From Demequina litoralis (GTDB lineage: Bacteria > Actinomycetota > Actinomycetes > Actinomycetales > Demequinaceae), in the NCBI RefSeq assembly GCF_030418455.1, contig NZ_JAUHPW010000001.1:542317-606316 (forward strand): 64,000 nt of DNA, given 5' to 3'. Under the pieces are notes generated by a model. That model worked only from the letters and a program-made list of their open reading frames with translations. It did no database searches and was not told the origin of the DNA. The stretch's first letter is position 1, and each line of letters opens with the position of its first letter. Positions 42,865-50,653 of this stretch are shown here, in pieces. A program made the translations under genes and the position numbers.

Positions 42865-43791
42865 TCAGGCGCCGCCGTCGGGCGAGGCCAGCCCCGCCGC
42901 GACCTCGGCCAGGACCCCGCGCAGCCACTGGTGCCCGGGGTCCGAGTCGTACAGCGAGTTCCACCAGAACGCGTCCTTGATGGGCGCCATCGGCACCGGG
43001 AACTCCAGGATCCGCAGCCCGTGCAGGCTCTGGACCGCGAGCGCGAGCCGCTCCTGCAGCAGCCCCAGCCGGCGCGTCCCCGCCACGAGCGCGGGCAGCG
43101 TCGCGAAGCTCGGCGTCACCACCTCGACGCGCGGCTCGATGCCGAGCGTCTGCATCTGCCGCACCGCGGGCGTGTACTGCGTCGTGCGGTTCATCGCGAG
43201 CACCCAGGGCAGCGTCGCGAGGTCGTGCTCCGTGAGGGCGTCGCCGAGCTCGGCGTTCTCCTCCCACGCCACCACCACCCAGCGATCGTCGAGCACGTCG
43301 AGGTAGCGCTCCGAGCCGATGAAGCCGTGGGGAAGGATCATGCCGTCGCAGTCGCGCAGCGACTCCGGCGCCGCCTCGAGCGTCTCGCGCGTGAGGGTCT
43401 CGAACGTGAGGCGCGCGTGCGGCGCGGCCGCGGACACCGCGAGCGAGATCTCGCGCCCCGCGATGCGGAACGCGTAGTCCGCGCCCAGGATGCGGAAGTC
43501 GCGGTCGCTCGTGGCGGGGTCGAACTCGGCCTGCGCGGAGAACAGCCGGTCCATGGTCTGCACGGCGCCCCACGTCCGCTCGCGCAGCGACACCGCGAGC
43601 GGGCTCAGCTCGTAGGTGTTGCCGTGGCGCACCAGCAGCTCGTCGCCGAACAGCCGCCTCAGCTTCGCCAGCGACGCCGACAGCGCGGGCTGGCTCAGGC
43701 TGAGCCGCTCCGCGGCGCGCGACACGCTGCGCTCCTCGAGGAGCGCATGCAGCGGCAGGAGCAGATTCATGTCGAGGCTGCGGAGGTCCAT
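42865..43791 (-). CDS. LysR-family transcriptional regulator of the aromatic cluster
   Basis: 308 aa. The N-terminal winged HTH (LNLLLPLHALLEERSVSRAAERLSLSQPALSASLA region, about 8-45) is followed by a LysR substrate-binding domain. The subgroup resembles NodD/aromatic-type LysR proteins. It is divergent from the cyclase-FAD-FAH-MFS-P450 operon. An inverted repeat in the shared 120-bp gap is the likely binding site; an aromatic acid or intermediate would be the inducer. Confidence 0.9.
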   Translation of the reverse strand: MDLRSLDMNLLLPLHALLEERSVSRAAERLSLSQPALSASLAKLRRLFGDELLVRHGNTYELSPLAVSLRERTWGAVQTMDRLFSAQAEFDPATSDRDFRILGADYAFRIAGREISLAVSAAAPHARLTFETLTRETLEAAPESLRDCDGMILPHGFIGSERYLDVLDDRWVVVAWEENAELGDALTEHDLATLPWVLAMNRTTQYTPAVRQMQTLGIEPRVEVVTPSFATLPALVAGTRRLGLLQERLALAVQSLHGLRILEFPVPMAPIKDAFWWNSLYDSDPGHQWLRGVLAEVAAGLASPDGGA

Positions 43792-43817
43792 GGCGCGACC
43801 CTAGCGGCCTATCCACG

Positions 43818-43848
43818 ACACGAATAGGGGACATCGCAGAATTCGTGT
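43818..43848. promoter_or_regulatory. LysR-type operator between lysR and the catabolic operon
   Basis: ACACGAAT (43818-43825) and ATTCGTGT (43841-43848) are perfect 8-bp inverted arms 15 bp apart, the interrupted-dyad form bound by LysR regulators. They lie 27 bp from the lysR start and 64 bp from the cyclase start. Confidence 0.6.
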
Positions 43849-43911
43849 TGGCTGATGCCCGGCGGCACGCTTGACTGGCCCTGGGCGCGACGAGGCGCCC
43901 GAGGGAGCGAC

Positions 43912-44898
43912 ATGGGCGTCACATCCGTCAGCCTGGATCTCAAGGATCCCGAGGCATCCATCGCGTCGATGGCGCGCGCCGTGAGCAACTGGGGCCGCTG
44001 GGGCGAGGACGATGCGGTCGGCACCCTCAACCTCATCGACGACGAGGCCCGGACCCGCGCGGCACGCCTGGTCCGCACCGGCGAGTCCCTGTCGCTGTCG
44101 CTGCCCTTCGACATGAACGGGCCGCAGCGCGGCTGGCGCCGGCGCACCAACCCGGTCCACACGATGCTCGACACCGGCACGGACGCGGAGCGGGGGCTCC
44201 AGGGCTTCCCCCACGGCATCGGCGGCGCGGACGACGTCATCGCGATGCCCCTCCAGTGCTCGACCCAGTGGGACGGGCTGGGCCACATCTTCGACCACGG
44301 CATGGCGTGGAACGGCCGCCGCGCGGGCGACGTCGTGACGTCGGAGGGCGACCTGGTCACGGGCATCGAGCACGCGGCGCCGCTGATCACCGGCCGCGGC
44401 GTGCTGCTCGACCTGGGCCGCCACCTCTCCCCCGCGACCGGCGAGCTCGACGACGGCTACGCCATCACCCCCGACGACCTCGACGCCTGCATCGCCGCGC
44501 AGGGCCCCACCAGCGAGATCGGCACCGGCGACATCGTGCTCGTGCGCACCGGGCAGCTGGCCCGTGCGAAGCGCGAGGGCTGGGGCGAGTACGCGGGCGG
44601 GCCCGCGCCCGGCCTGTCGTTCACCACCGCGCCCTGGCTGCGCGCGCGCGACATCGCCGCGATCGCCACCGACACCTGGGGCTTCGAGGTCCGCCCCAAC
44701 GAGTTCGAGAACGCGTTCCAGCCGCTCCACCAGGTGGTGATCCCCCATCTGGGGCTCACCATCGGCGAGATGTGGGACCTGGACGCGCTCGCCGACTCGT
44801 GCGCCGCATCGTCCCGCTACGAGTTCCTGCTCACCGCCGCGCCCCTGCGCATCACCGGCGCGGTCGGCTCCCCCGTCAACCCCATCGCCCTGCTCTGA
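43912..44898 (+). CDS. Cyclase-family metal-dependent hydrolase (kynurenine formamidase-like)
   Basis: 328 aa, PF04199 cyclase family. The subgroup motif CSTQWDGLGHIFDHG stands in place of HxGTHxDxPxH, followed by RGVLLDLGR, GDIVLVRTG and HLGLTIGEMWDLDALA. Members hydrolyse cyclic amides, lactones or formamides with Mn/Zn. In this cluster it probably opens a lactone or amide intermediate. The ATG follows GAGGGAGCGAC. First gene of a six-gene plus-strand operon. Confidence 0.85.
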   Translation: MGVTSVSLDLKDPEASIASMARAVSNWGRWGEDDAVGTLNLIDDEARTRAARLVRTGESLSLSLPFDMNGPQRGWRRRTNPVHTMLDTGTDAERGLQGFPHGIGGADDVIAMPLQCSTQWDGLGHIFDHGMAWNGRRAGDVVTSEGDLVTGIEHAAPLITGRGVLLDLGRHLSPATGELDDGYAITPDDLDACIAAQGPTSEIGTGDIVLVRTGQLARAKREGWGEYAGGPAPGLSFTTAPWLRARDIAAIATDTWGFEVRPNEFENAFQPLHQVVIPHLGLTIGEMWDLDALADSCAASSRYEFLLTAAPLRITGAVGSPVNPIALL

Positions 44899-44919
44899 CC
44901 CGGAAGGAAGGGATCACCC

Positions 44920-46053
44920 ATGACCGCAACGACGCGTGTCGCCATCGCCGGAGGCGGCGTCGCCGCCTGCGCACTCGCCATCCAGCTCGCCCGCGAGGGG
45001 GTCGAGGTCGACATGTTCGACAAGGCCGACTGCGTGAGCGCGCTCGGCTCCGGGATCACGCTCCAGGGCAACGCCCTGCGCGCCTTCGGCCACCTCGGCG
45101 TGTGGGACGAGATCCAGGAGGCCGGCTACGCCTTCAACGGCCTGTCGCTGCGCGCGCCCGGCCCCGGGGCGCCCGTGGTCGCGGACATGCCGGAGATCAG
45201 CATGGGCGGCCCCGGCTTCCCCGCCGGCATGGGCATGTACCGCCCCGACCTCGCGCGGATCCTCACGGACGCCGCCGTCGCCGCCGGCGCGCGGCTCCAC
45301 CACCACTCGGAGGTGACCGGCTGCACCACCCGGGACGACTCGGTCGACGTCGAGGTCAACGGCGAGAACGTCGGCACCTTCGACCTGCTCGTGGGCGCGG
45401 ACGGCCTGCACTCGCGGGTCCGCGAGGCGATCGGCATCGACCTCCACCCGCGCCGCACCGGCATGGGCATCTGGCGCGCGTTCGTGTCCCGGCCCGCCGA
45501 GGTCACCCACACGGAGCTCTACTACGGCGGCCCCATGTACATCGCCGGGTACACGCCCACCGGCGAGGACACCATGTACGCGTTCCTCGTGGAGGACGCC
45601 CAGGAGCACGTGGACGTCTCCGACGAGGAGGCGGTCGAGATCATGCGCGCCCAGTCGATGGCGTACGACGGCCCGTGGAACCACATCCGCGCGGACCTGT
45701 CGACGGCCTCGCACGTCAACTACACGTGGTTCACCGAGCACGTCGTCGAGGGCGCGTGGAACCGTGGCCGCACCGTGGTGATCGGCGACGCCGCCCACTC
45801 GTGCCCGCCCACCATCGCGCAGGGCGCGGCCCAGGCGCTCGAGGACGCCGAGGTGCTCGGCGAGCTCGTCCTCCGCGGCGGGCCGATCGACCAGGCGTTC
45901 TGGGACGAGTTCCACGACCGCCGCGTCGAGCGCGCCTCCATGGTGGTCCGCTCGTCGGTCCAGCTGGGCGACTGGCTGCTCGAGGGGCGCCGCGACGCGG
46001 ACGTCCCCGGCCTCGTCGCGTCGGTCGCGCAGCGCGTGAGCGTCCCCGCGTGA
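44920..46053 (+). CDS. FAD-dependent aromatic hydroxylase (class A flavoprotein monooxygenase)
   Basis: 377 aa. It has the N-terminal GGGVAACALA dinucleotide fold, the DG motif GADGLHSRVREA and the GD motif VIGDAAHSCPP with following AAQALEDAEVL. This is the para-hydroxybenzoate/salicylate hydroxylase class, which uses NAD(P)H and O2 to hydroxylate phenolic or heteroaromatic rings. It could create the diol for the extradiol enzyme. Its TGA overlaps the GTG of the FAH gene. Confidence 0.9.
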   Translation: MTATTRVAIAGGGVAACALAIQLAREGVEVDMFDKADCVSALGSGITLQGNALRAFGHLGVWDEIQEAGYAFNGLSLRAPGPGAPVVADMPEISMGGPGFPAGMGMYRPDLARILTDAAVAAGARLHHHSEVTGCTTRDDSVDVEVNGENVGTFDLLVGADGLHSRVREAIGIDLHPRRTGMGIWRAFVSRPAEVTHTELYYGGPMYIAGYTPTGEDTMYAFLVEDAQEHVDVSDEEAVEIMRAQSMAYDGPWNHIRADLSTASHVNYTWFTEHVVEGAWNRGRTVVIGDAAHSCPPTIAQGAAQALEDAEVLGELVLRGGPIDQAFWDEFHDRRVERASMVVRSSVQLGDWLLEGRRDADVPGLVASVAQRVSVPA

Positions 46054-47024
46054 GGCTCGGCCGCTGGCGCGCGGAGGGCGTCGTCCACGACGGCGTCCTC
46101 CGCGACGATGCGGCGCTGCCGTTCGCGCGCGGGTACACCGTGGGCGACGCGCTCGCGCTGGGGCTGGCCCACCTCCCGACGATCGCGTCGTGGGCCGACG
46201 AGGAGGCGGCGGTCCCGCTCGCGGACGTCACGCTCCTGGTCCCGGTCGAGGCCGCGAGCGTGCGGGACTTCGTCGCCTTCGAGGAGCACGTCGAGGGCGT
46301 GAGCGCCGCGATCGACGGCGCGAGCGACGTGCCCGCCGAGTGGTACGAGTACCCCACCTTCTACTTCACCAACCCCCACACCCTCCTCGCGGACCGCGCG
46401 ACCGTGCGCCCGCCGCGCTCCGCGCGGATGGACTTCGAGCTCGAGGTCGCCGCCGTCATCGGCGGCGCGGACGGCTCGGACGGACGCGACCTGTCCCCCG
46501 CCGCGGCCGAGGCCCACCTCTTCGGGTACACGATCATGAACGACTGGTCCGCCCGGGACGTCCAGGGGCGCGAGATGCGCGTGCGCCTCGGCCCGTGCAA
46601 GGGCAAGGACTTCGGCACGAGCCTCGGGCCGTGGATCGTCACCGCCGACGAGCTCGAGCCGTACCGCGACGAGGACGGCTTCCTTGTCCTCGAGGTCGAG
46701 GCGTCCGTCAACGGCACGCGGATCGGTCGCGATCTCCTGTCGAACATGGGCTGGCCCTTCGCGGAGCTGGCCGCCTACGCGTCCCGGGACTCGCGCATCG
46801 TCCCGGGCGATGTGCTCGGCTCGGGCACCGCCGGCAACGGCGGCTGCCTCGCCGAGCTCTGGGGCCGCTCCGGCGGCCTCACGCCCGCGCCGCTGTCCCC
46901 GGGGGACGAGGTCGTCCTCAGGGTCGAGGGCATCGGCGCGCTCCACGGCACGGTCGGGATCGCGAGCGATCCCCCGGCCATCCCGCCCGCACGGGCACGC
47001 AGCCGCGCACGCCTGCGCGTCTGA
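46050..47024 (+). CDS. Fumarylacetoacetate hydrolase-family protein
   Basis: 324 aa from a GTG overlapping the previous stop. An N-terminal segment of about 90 residues precedes the FAH core with FELEVAAVIG (metal Glu residues), GYTIMNDWSARDVQ, KGKDFGTSLGPW and GSGTAGNGGCLAE. Members hydrolyse acylpyruvates or hydrate 2-oxo-acids formed after ring cleavage. It is the lower-pathway hydrolase of the cluster. Confidence 0.9.
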   Translation: MRLGRWRAEGVVHDGVLRDDAALPFARGYTVGDALALGLAHLPTIASWADEEAAVPLADVTLLVPVEAASVRDFVAFEEHVEGVSAAIDGASDVPAEWYEYPTFYFTNPHTLLADRATVRPPRSARMDFELEVAAVIGGADGSDGRDLSPAAAEAHLFGYTIMNDWSARDVQGREMRVRLGPCKGKDFGTSLGPWIVTADELEPYRDEDGFLVLEVEASVNGTRIGRDLLSNMGWPFAELAAYASRDSRIVPGDVLGSGTAGNGGCLAELWGRSGGLTPAPLSPGDEVVLRVEGIGALHGTVGIASDPPAIPPARARSRARLRV

Positions 47025-47050
47025 CCGCTCCATCTCACCCGGGAGATTCA

Positions 47051-48289
47051 ATGGCGAATCCGATCACCGAGTCCGCGGTCCCCGCGGCTCCCGCCCGCCG
47101 CGCCACGACGTGGCAGGCCGTCCTGCTGCTCGCGGGCAGCTGCATGCCCGTCATGGGCTCCGTCCTCATCACGCCGATCCTGCCCCAGCTGTCCGAGGAG
47201 TTCGGCGCCACGCCGGGCGCCGAGGTGCTGGTGCCGATGATCGTCGCGATCCCCGCGCTCATGATCGCGCTGTTCGCGCCCTTCGCCGGGCAGATCGTCG
47301 ACCGTCTCGGCCGGCGCACGCTGCTCGTCATCGCGATGGTCGCGTACGCCCTCGCCGGCACCGCGCCCGCGCTGCTCGACGACCTCCAGTCGATCCTCGC
47401 GAGCCGCGTGCTCGTGGGCATCTGCGAGGCGGCCATCATGACCGCCTGCACCACGCTCATCGTCGACTACTTCCACCAGCCCGAGCGACGCAACAAGTAC
47501 CTGGGGCTCCAGACGGTCGCCACCACCCTCGGTGCGACGGCGTTCATCGCGATCGGCGGCGCGCTCGGCGTCGGCGGCTGGCACACGCCGTTCTGGGTCT
47601 ACTCGGTCGCGCTGGTGCTCGCGGTGCTCATGGCGTTCTCGCTGTGGGAGCCCAGCCGCACGGACTCGACCGACACCCACGTGGGCGTGGGCGAGAAGGC
47701 CCGCATCCCGTGGTCGCGCATCGCGATGCCGCTCGCGGTCACGCTGTTCGGCGGCTTCTCGTTCTACGTCCTCATCATCGAGGCGAGCTACCTCGTGGTG
47801 GGCACCGGCGTCGAGGCCGCGGACACGCGCACCATCGGCGCCGTGTCCGCGATCGCGTCGCTGGCGACCGCCGCGGGCGCCTTCACGTTCGCGCGGGTCG
47901 CGAGGCTCCAGCCACGCGTGCTCCTGCCGATCGCGTTCGGTCTCCAGGCAGCGGGCATGCTCGTCATCTGGGCGACGGGCACGTCCTTCATCGGCGTGGG
48001 CGCGGGCGCGGTCATCGCCTCGGCCGGCTCGGGCCTCCTGCTCCCGACGCTGGTGACGTGGACCATCGCGCCGCTGCGCTTCGAGGAGCGCGGGCGCTCG
48101 ACCGGCTGGTGGAACGCCGCGTTCTTCCTCGGCCAGTTCGCGACGCCGCTCATCATGGGCGGCATCGCCAACGCGACGGGCTCGCTGCCGGTCGCGGTCG
48201 GGATCGTGGGCGTGGCCGCCGCGACCATGGCGGTCGTGCTCGGCGTCGCGCTGCGCCGCCAGGAGGCGACCGCCGGCGCCATCGCCTGA
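47051..48289 (+). CDS. MFS transporter of the aromatic cluster
   Basis: 412 aa with about 12 helices. The family motif GQIVDRLGRRTLL follows helix 2. The ATG has a GGGAGA site. Its place inside the operon suggests uptake of the aromatic acid substrate by proton symport, though drug-efflux-like members have the same fold. Confidence 0.88.
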   Translation: MANPITESAVPAAPARRATTWQAVLLLAGSCMPVMGSVLITPILPQLSEEFGATPGAEVLVPMIVAIPALMIALFAPFAGQIVDRLGRRTLLVIAMVAYALAGTAPALLDDLQSILASRVLVGICEAAIMTACTTLIVDYFHQPERRNKYLGLQTVATTLGATAFIAIGGALGVGGWHTPFWVYSVALVLAVLMAFSLWEPSRTDSTDTHVGVGEKARIPWSRIAMPLAVTLFGGFSFYVLIIEASYLVVGTGVEAADTRTIGAVSAIASLATAAGAFTFARVARLQPRVLLPIAFGLQAAGMLVIWATGTSFIGVGAGAVIASAGSGLLLPTLVTWTIAPLRFEERGRSTGWWNAAFFLGQFATPLIMGGIANATGSLPVAVGIVGVAAATMAVVLGVALRRQEATAGAIA

Positions 48290-48297
48290 TCACGCGT

Positions 48298-48338
48298 GCC
48301 GGCGCCGCGGCCGGTCATCCGCACCCCGCGGCGCCGGC
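48298..48338 (+). terminator. Hairpin between the MFS and reductase genes
   Basis: Perfect 13-bp arms GCCGGCGCCGCGG / CCGCGGCGCCGGC with a 15-nt loop, in the 95-bp gap. No T-tract follows; it may be a partial terminator setting the ratio of the P450 pair to upstream genes. Confidence 0.4.
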
Positions 48339-48384
48339 GCCCCCACCGACCCAGAAGCACCACCCGACCCGGAAGGAGCCCACC

Positions 48385-49359
48385 GTGACCACCCTGCAGC
48401 CCACCGCATCGGCCCCCGACGCGACGCTCGCGGGCGTCCGCACGCTCGAGGTCGCCGCGCGCATGCAGGTCGCGGAGGACGCGGTGGAGCTCACGCTGCG
48501 CCGGCCCGACGGCGGCAGGCTCCCCGACTGGGCGCCCGGCGCGCACCTCGACCTGGTGCTGCCCGACGGCCGCTCCCGCCAGTACTCGCTGTGCGGGGAC
48601 CGGTGGGACGCCCACACCTACCGGGTCGCGATCCGGCGCGAGCCACAGGGGCGTGGCGGCTCGGTGTGGCTGCACGACGAGGCCCGTCCGGGCACGATGC
48701 TCGGCTTCGCGGGCCCCCGCAACAGCTTCCGGATGGCGCCGGCGGAGCGCTACCTGCTCGTGGCCGGCGGCATCGGCATCACGCCGCTCCTGCCGATGGT
48801 GCGGCAGGCCGAGATGATCGGCGCCGACTGGCACCTGCTGTACCTGGGCCGCGGCCTCGCCTCGCTCCCCTACCTGGAGGAGCTCGAGGCCCACGGCGAC
48901 CGCGTCACCGTCCACTGCGGCGACACGGACGGCCGCGCCGACCTCGACGCGTGGCTCCCCACCGACCCGTCCGTGCGCGTGTACGCGTGCGGACCCGAGC
49001 GCCTCCTCGACGCGGTCGAGGCGTGGGCGCCGCGCCTCGCGCTCCCGCCGCGCGTCGAGCGCTTCGCCGCGCGGATCGACGACCGTCCCGGCCGCCCGTT
49101 CGAGGTGGTCGCCTCGCGCTCCGGCGTGTCGACGGCGGTGGGCGCGGACGAGACCGTGGTCGCCGCGCTGCGCCGCGTGGGCGTCGAGGTGATCACGTCG
49201 TGCGCGCAGGGCGTGTGCGGCACGTGCGAGGCGGACGTGCTCGAGGGCACACCCGACCACCGCGACTCGGTGCTCGACGAGCACGCGCGCGCCTCGGGCA
49301 CCTGCCTGCTGCCGTGCGTGAGCCGGTGCCTCGACGACCGGCTCGTGCTCGACCTGTGA
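48385..49359 (+). CDS. Phthalate-dioxygenase-reductase-type ferredoxin reductase (FMN, NAD, 2Fe-2S)
   Basis: 324 aa. An FMN-binding barrel (RQYSLCG, about 70-76) is followed by the NAD domain (VAGGIGITPLLPM; ACGPERLLDA). The C-terminal plant-type ferredoxin domain has Cys273-x4-Cys278-x2-Cys281 and a distal Cys near 307. This is the VanB/PDR class. It lies 19 bp before the P450, so it is the likely electron donor, moving electrons from NAD(P)H through FMN and 2Fe-2S to the heme in a single protein. The start is GTG with GGAAGGAG. Confidence 0.92.
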   Translation: MTTLQPTASAPDATLAGVRTLEVAARMQVAEDAVELTLRRPDGGRLPDWAPGAHLDLVLPDGRSRQYSLCGDRWDAHTYRVAIRREPQGRGGSVWLHDEARPGTMLGFAGPRNSFRMAPAERYLLVAGGIGITPLLPMVRQAEMIGADWHLLYLGRGLASLPYLEELEAHGDRVTVHCGDTDGRADLDAWLPTDPSVRVYACGPERLLDAVEAWAPRLALPPRVERFAARIDDRPGRPFEVVASRSGVSTAVGADETVVAALRRVGVEVITSCAQGVCGTCEADVLEGTPDHRDSVLDEHARASGTCLLPCVSRCLDDRLVLDL

Positions 49360-49378
49360 CCCCTGCGAAAGGACCGCG

Positions 49379-50584
49379 ATGACCGCCACCGCCACCGTGC
49401 CCGTCTCCGACCTCGACCCGTTCTCCCCGGATTTCCTCGCGGACCCGTGGCCGTTCGTCACGGAGATCCGGGAGCTCGCGCCCGTGGTGCACCTCGAGCG
49501 CTACGACGTGCATGCGATCGGACGCTACGAGGACGTCCACCGCGCGCTCACCGACTGGCAGTCGCTGCAGTCGGCGGCCGGGGTGGGGCTGTCGAACTTC
49601 AACCACGAGACGCCGTGGCGTCCGCCCAGCGTGCTCCTCGAGGCCGATCCACCGCGCCACGACGCGCCCCGCCACGTGCTGCAGGAGATCCTCTCCCCTC
49701 GCCGGCTGCGGGCGCTCGAGGAGCGCTGGCGCGCGGACGCCGCGGCGCTGGTCGACGCGGTGCTCGCGCGCGGCGACCGCTTCGACGCCGTGACCGCGCT
49801 CGCCGAGGCCTTCCCGCTGCGCGTGTTCCCCGACGCCGTGGGCCTGGGCCCGGACGGCCGCGAGAACCTGCTGCCCTACGGCGACTTCGCGTTCAACGCC
49901 TTCGGGCCCCAGGAGGGGCTCGTCGCGGAGGCGGCGCCCACCATCGGCCCCACCATCGCGTGGATCGGCGAGCAGTGCCGGCGCGAGAACCTCGCGCCCG
50001 AGGGCTTCGGCGCCGAGGTGTGGGAGGCCGCGGACCGCGGCGACATCACGCCCGCGCAGGCGCCGCTCATGGTGCGGTCGCTCCTCACGGCCGGCGTGGA
50101 CACCACCGTGACGGGCATCGCGGCCGTGCTGCACGCGGTCGCGACCACGCCGGGCGCGTGGCGGCGGCTGCGGGAGCGGCCCGACCTGCTGCCGCGGGCC
50201 TTCGAGGAGGCGGTCCGCCTCCAGTCGCCCGTGCAGACCTTCTTCCGCACGACGCGCGTGCCGACCACGATCGCGGGCGTCACGCTCGAGCCCGACCGCA
50301 AGGTGCTGATGTTCCTCGGGGCGGCGAACCGCGACCCGCGCCGGTGGGCGGACCCGGACGCCTTCGACCTCGACCGCGACCCGTCCGGCCACGTGGGCTT
50401 CGGGATGGGTCTGCACCAGTGCGTGGGCCAGCACGTCGCGCGGCTCGAGGCCACCGCCGTCCTCGGCGCGCTGCTCGAGCGCGTCGAGGCGATCGAGCCC
50501 GACGGCCCGGTGCGCCACCACCCCAACAACACGCTCCGCGGCTTCGAGAGCCTCCCCGTGCGGGTGGTGCCGGCGCGGACGTGA
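49379..50584 (+). CDS. Cytochrome P450 (CYP199-like)
   Basis: 401 aa. The I-helix AGVDTT acid-alcohol pair, the K-helix region EEAVRLQSP with FRTTR, and the heme loop HVGFGMGLHQCVGQ with Cys348 are intact. Overall it resembles CYP199 enzymes, which O-demethylate or oxidise para-substituted benzoates. Subfamily and substrate need comparison. Pairing with a PDR-type reductase rather than ferredoxin plus ferredoxin reductase is less usual and recalls the fused CYP116B layout in split form. It ends directly at the bidirectional terminator. Confidence 0.9.
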   Translation: MTATATVPVSDLDPFSPDFLADPWPFVTEIRELAPVVHLERYDVHAIGRYEDVHRALTDWQSLQSAAGVGLSNFNHETPWRPPSVLLEADPPRHDAPRHVLQEILSPRRLRALEERWRADAAALVDAVLARGDRFDAVTALAEAFPLRVFPDAVGLGPDGRENLLPYGDFAFNAFGPQEGLVAEAAPTIGPTIAWIGEQCRRENLAPEGFGAEVWEAADRGDITPAQAPLMVRSLLTAGVDTTVTGIAAVLHAVATTPGAWRRLRERPDLLPRAFEEAVRLQSPVQTFFRTTRVPTTIAGVTLEPDRKVLMFLGAANRDPRRWADPDAFDLDRDPSGHVGFGMGLHQCVGQHVARLEATAVLGALLERVEAIEPDGPVRHHPNNTLRGFESLPVRVVPART

Positions 50585-50585
50585 G

Positions 50586-50629
50586 CGAGCCGCCGCATCG
50601 TCCCGACGCGGGGACGATGCGGCGGCTCG
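50586..50629. terminator. Bidirectional terminator built from an inverted pair of the dispersed motif
   Basis: Perfect 19-bp arms (50586-50604 and 50611-50629) around a 6-nt loop GACGCG. Each arm contains one full copy of GGGACGATGCG extended by GCGGCTCG. It lies between the convergent P450 and GH3 genes and can end transcription from both sides. Confidence 0.85.
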
Positions 50630-50653
50630 GCTGACGCGGCGGACCCGGCGGGG

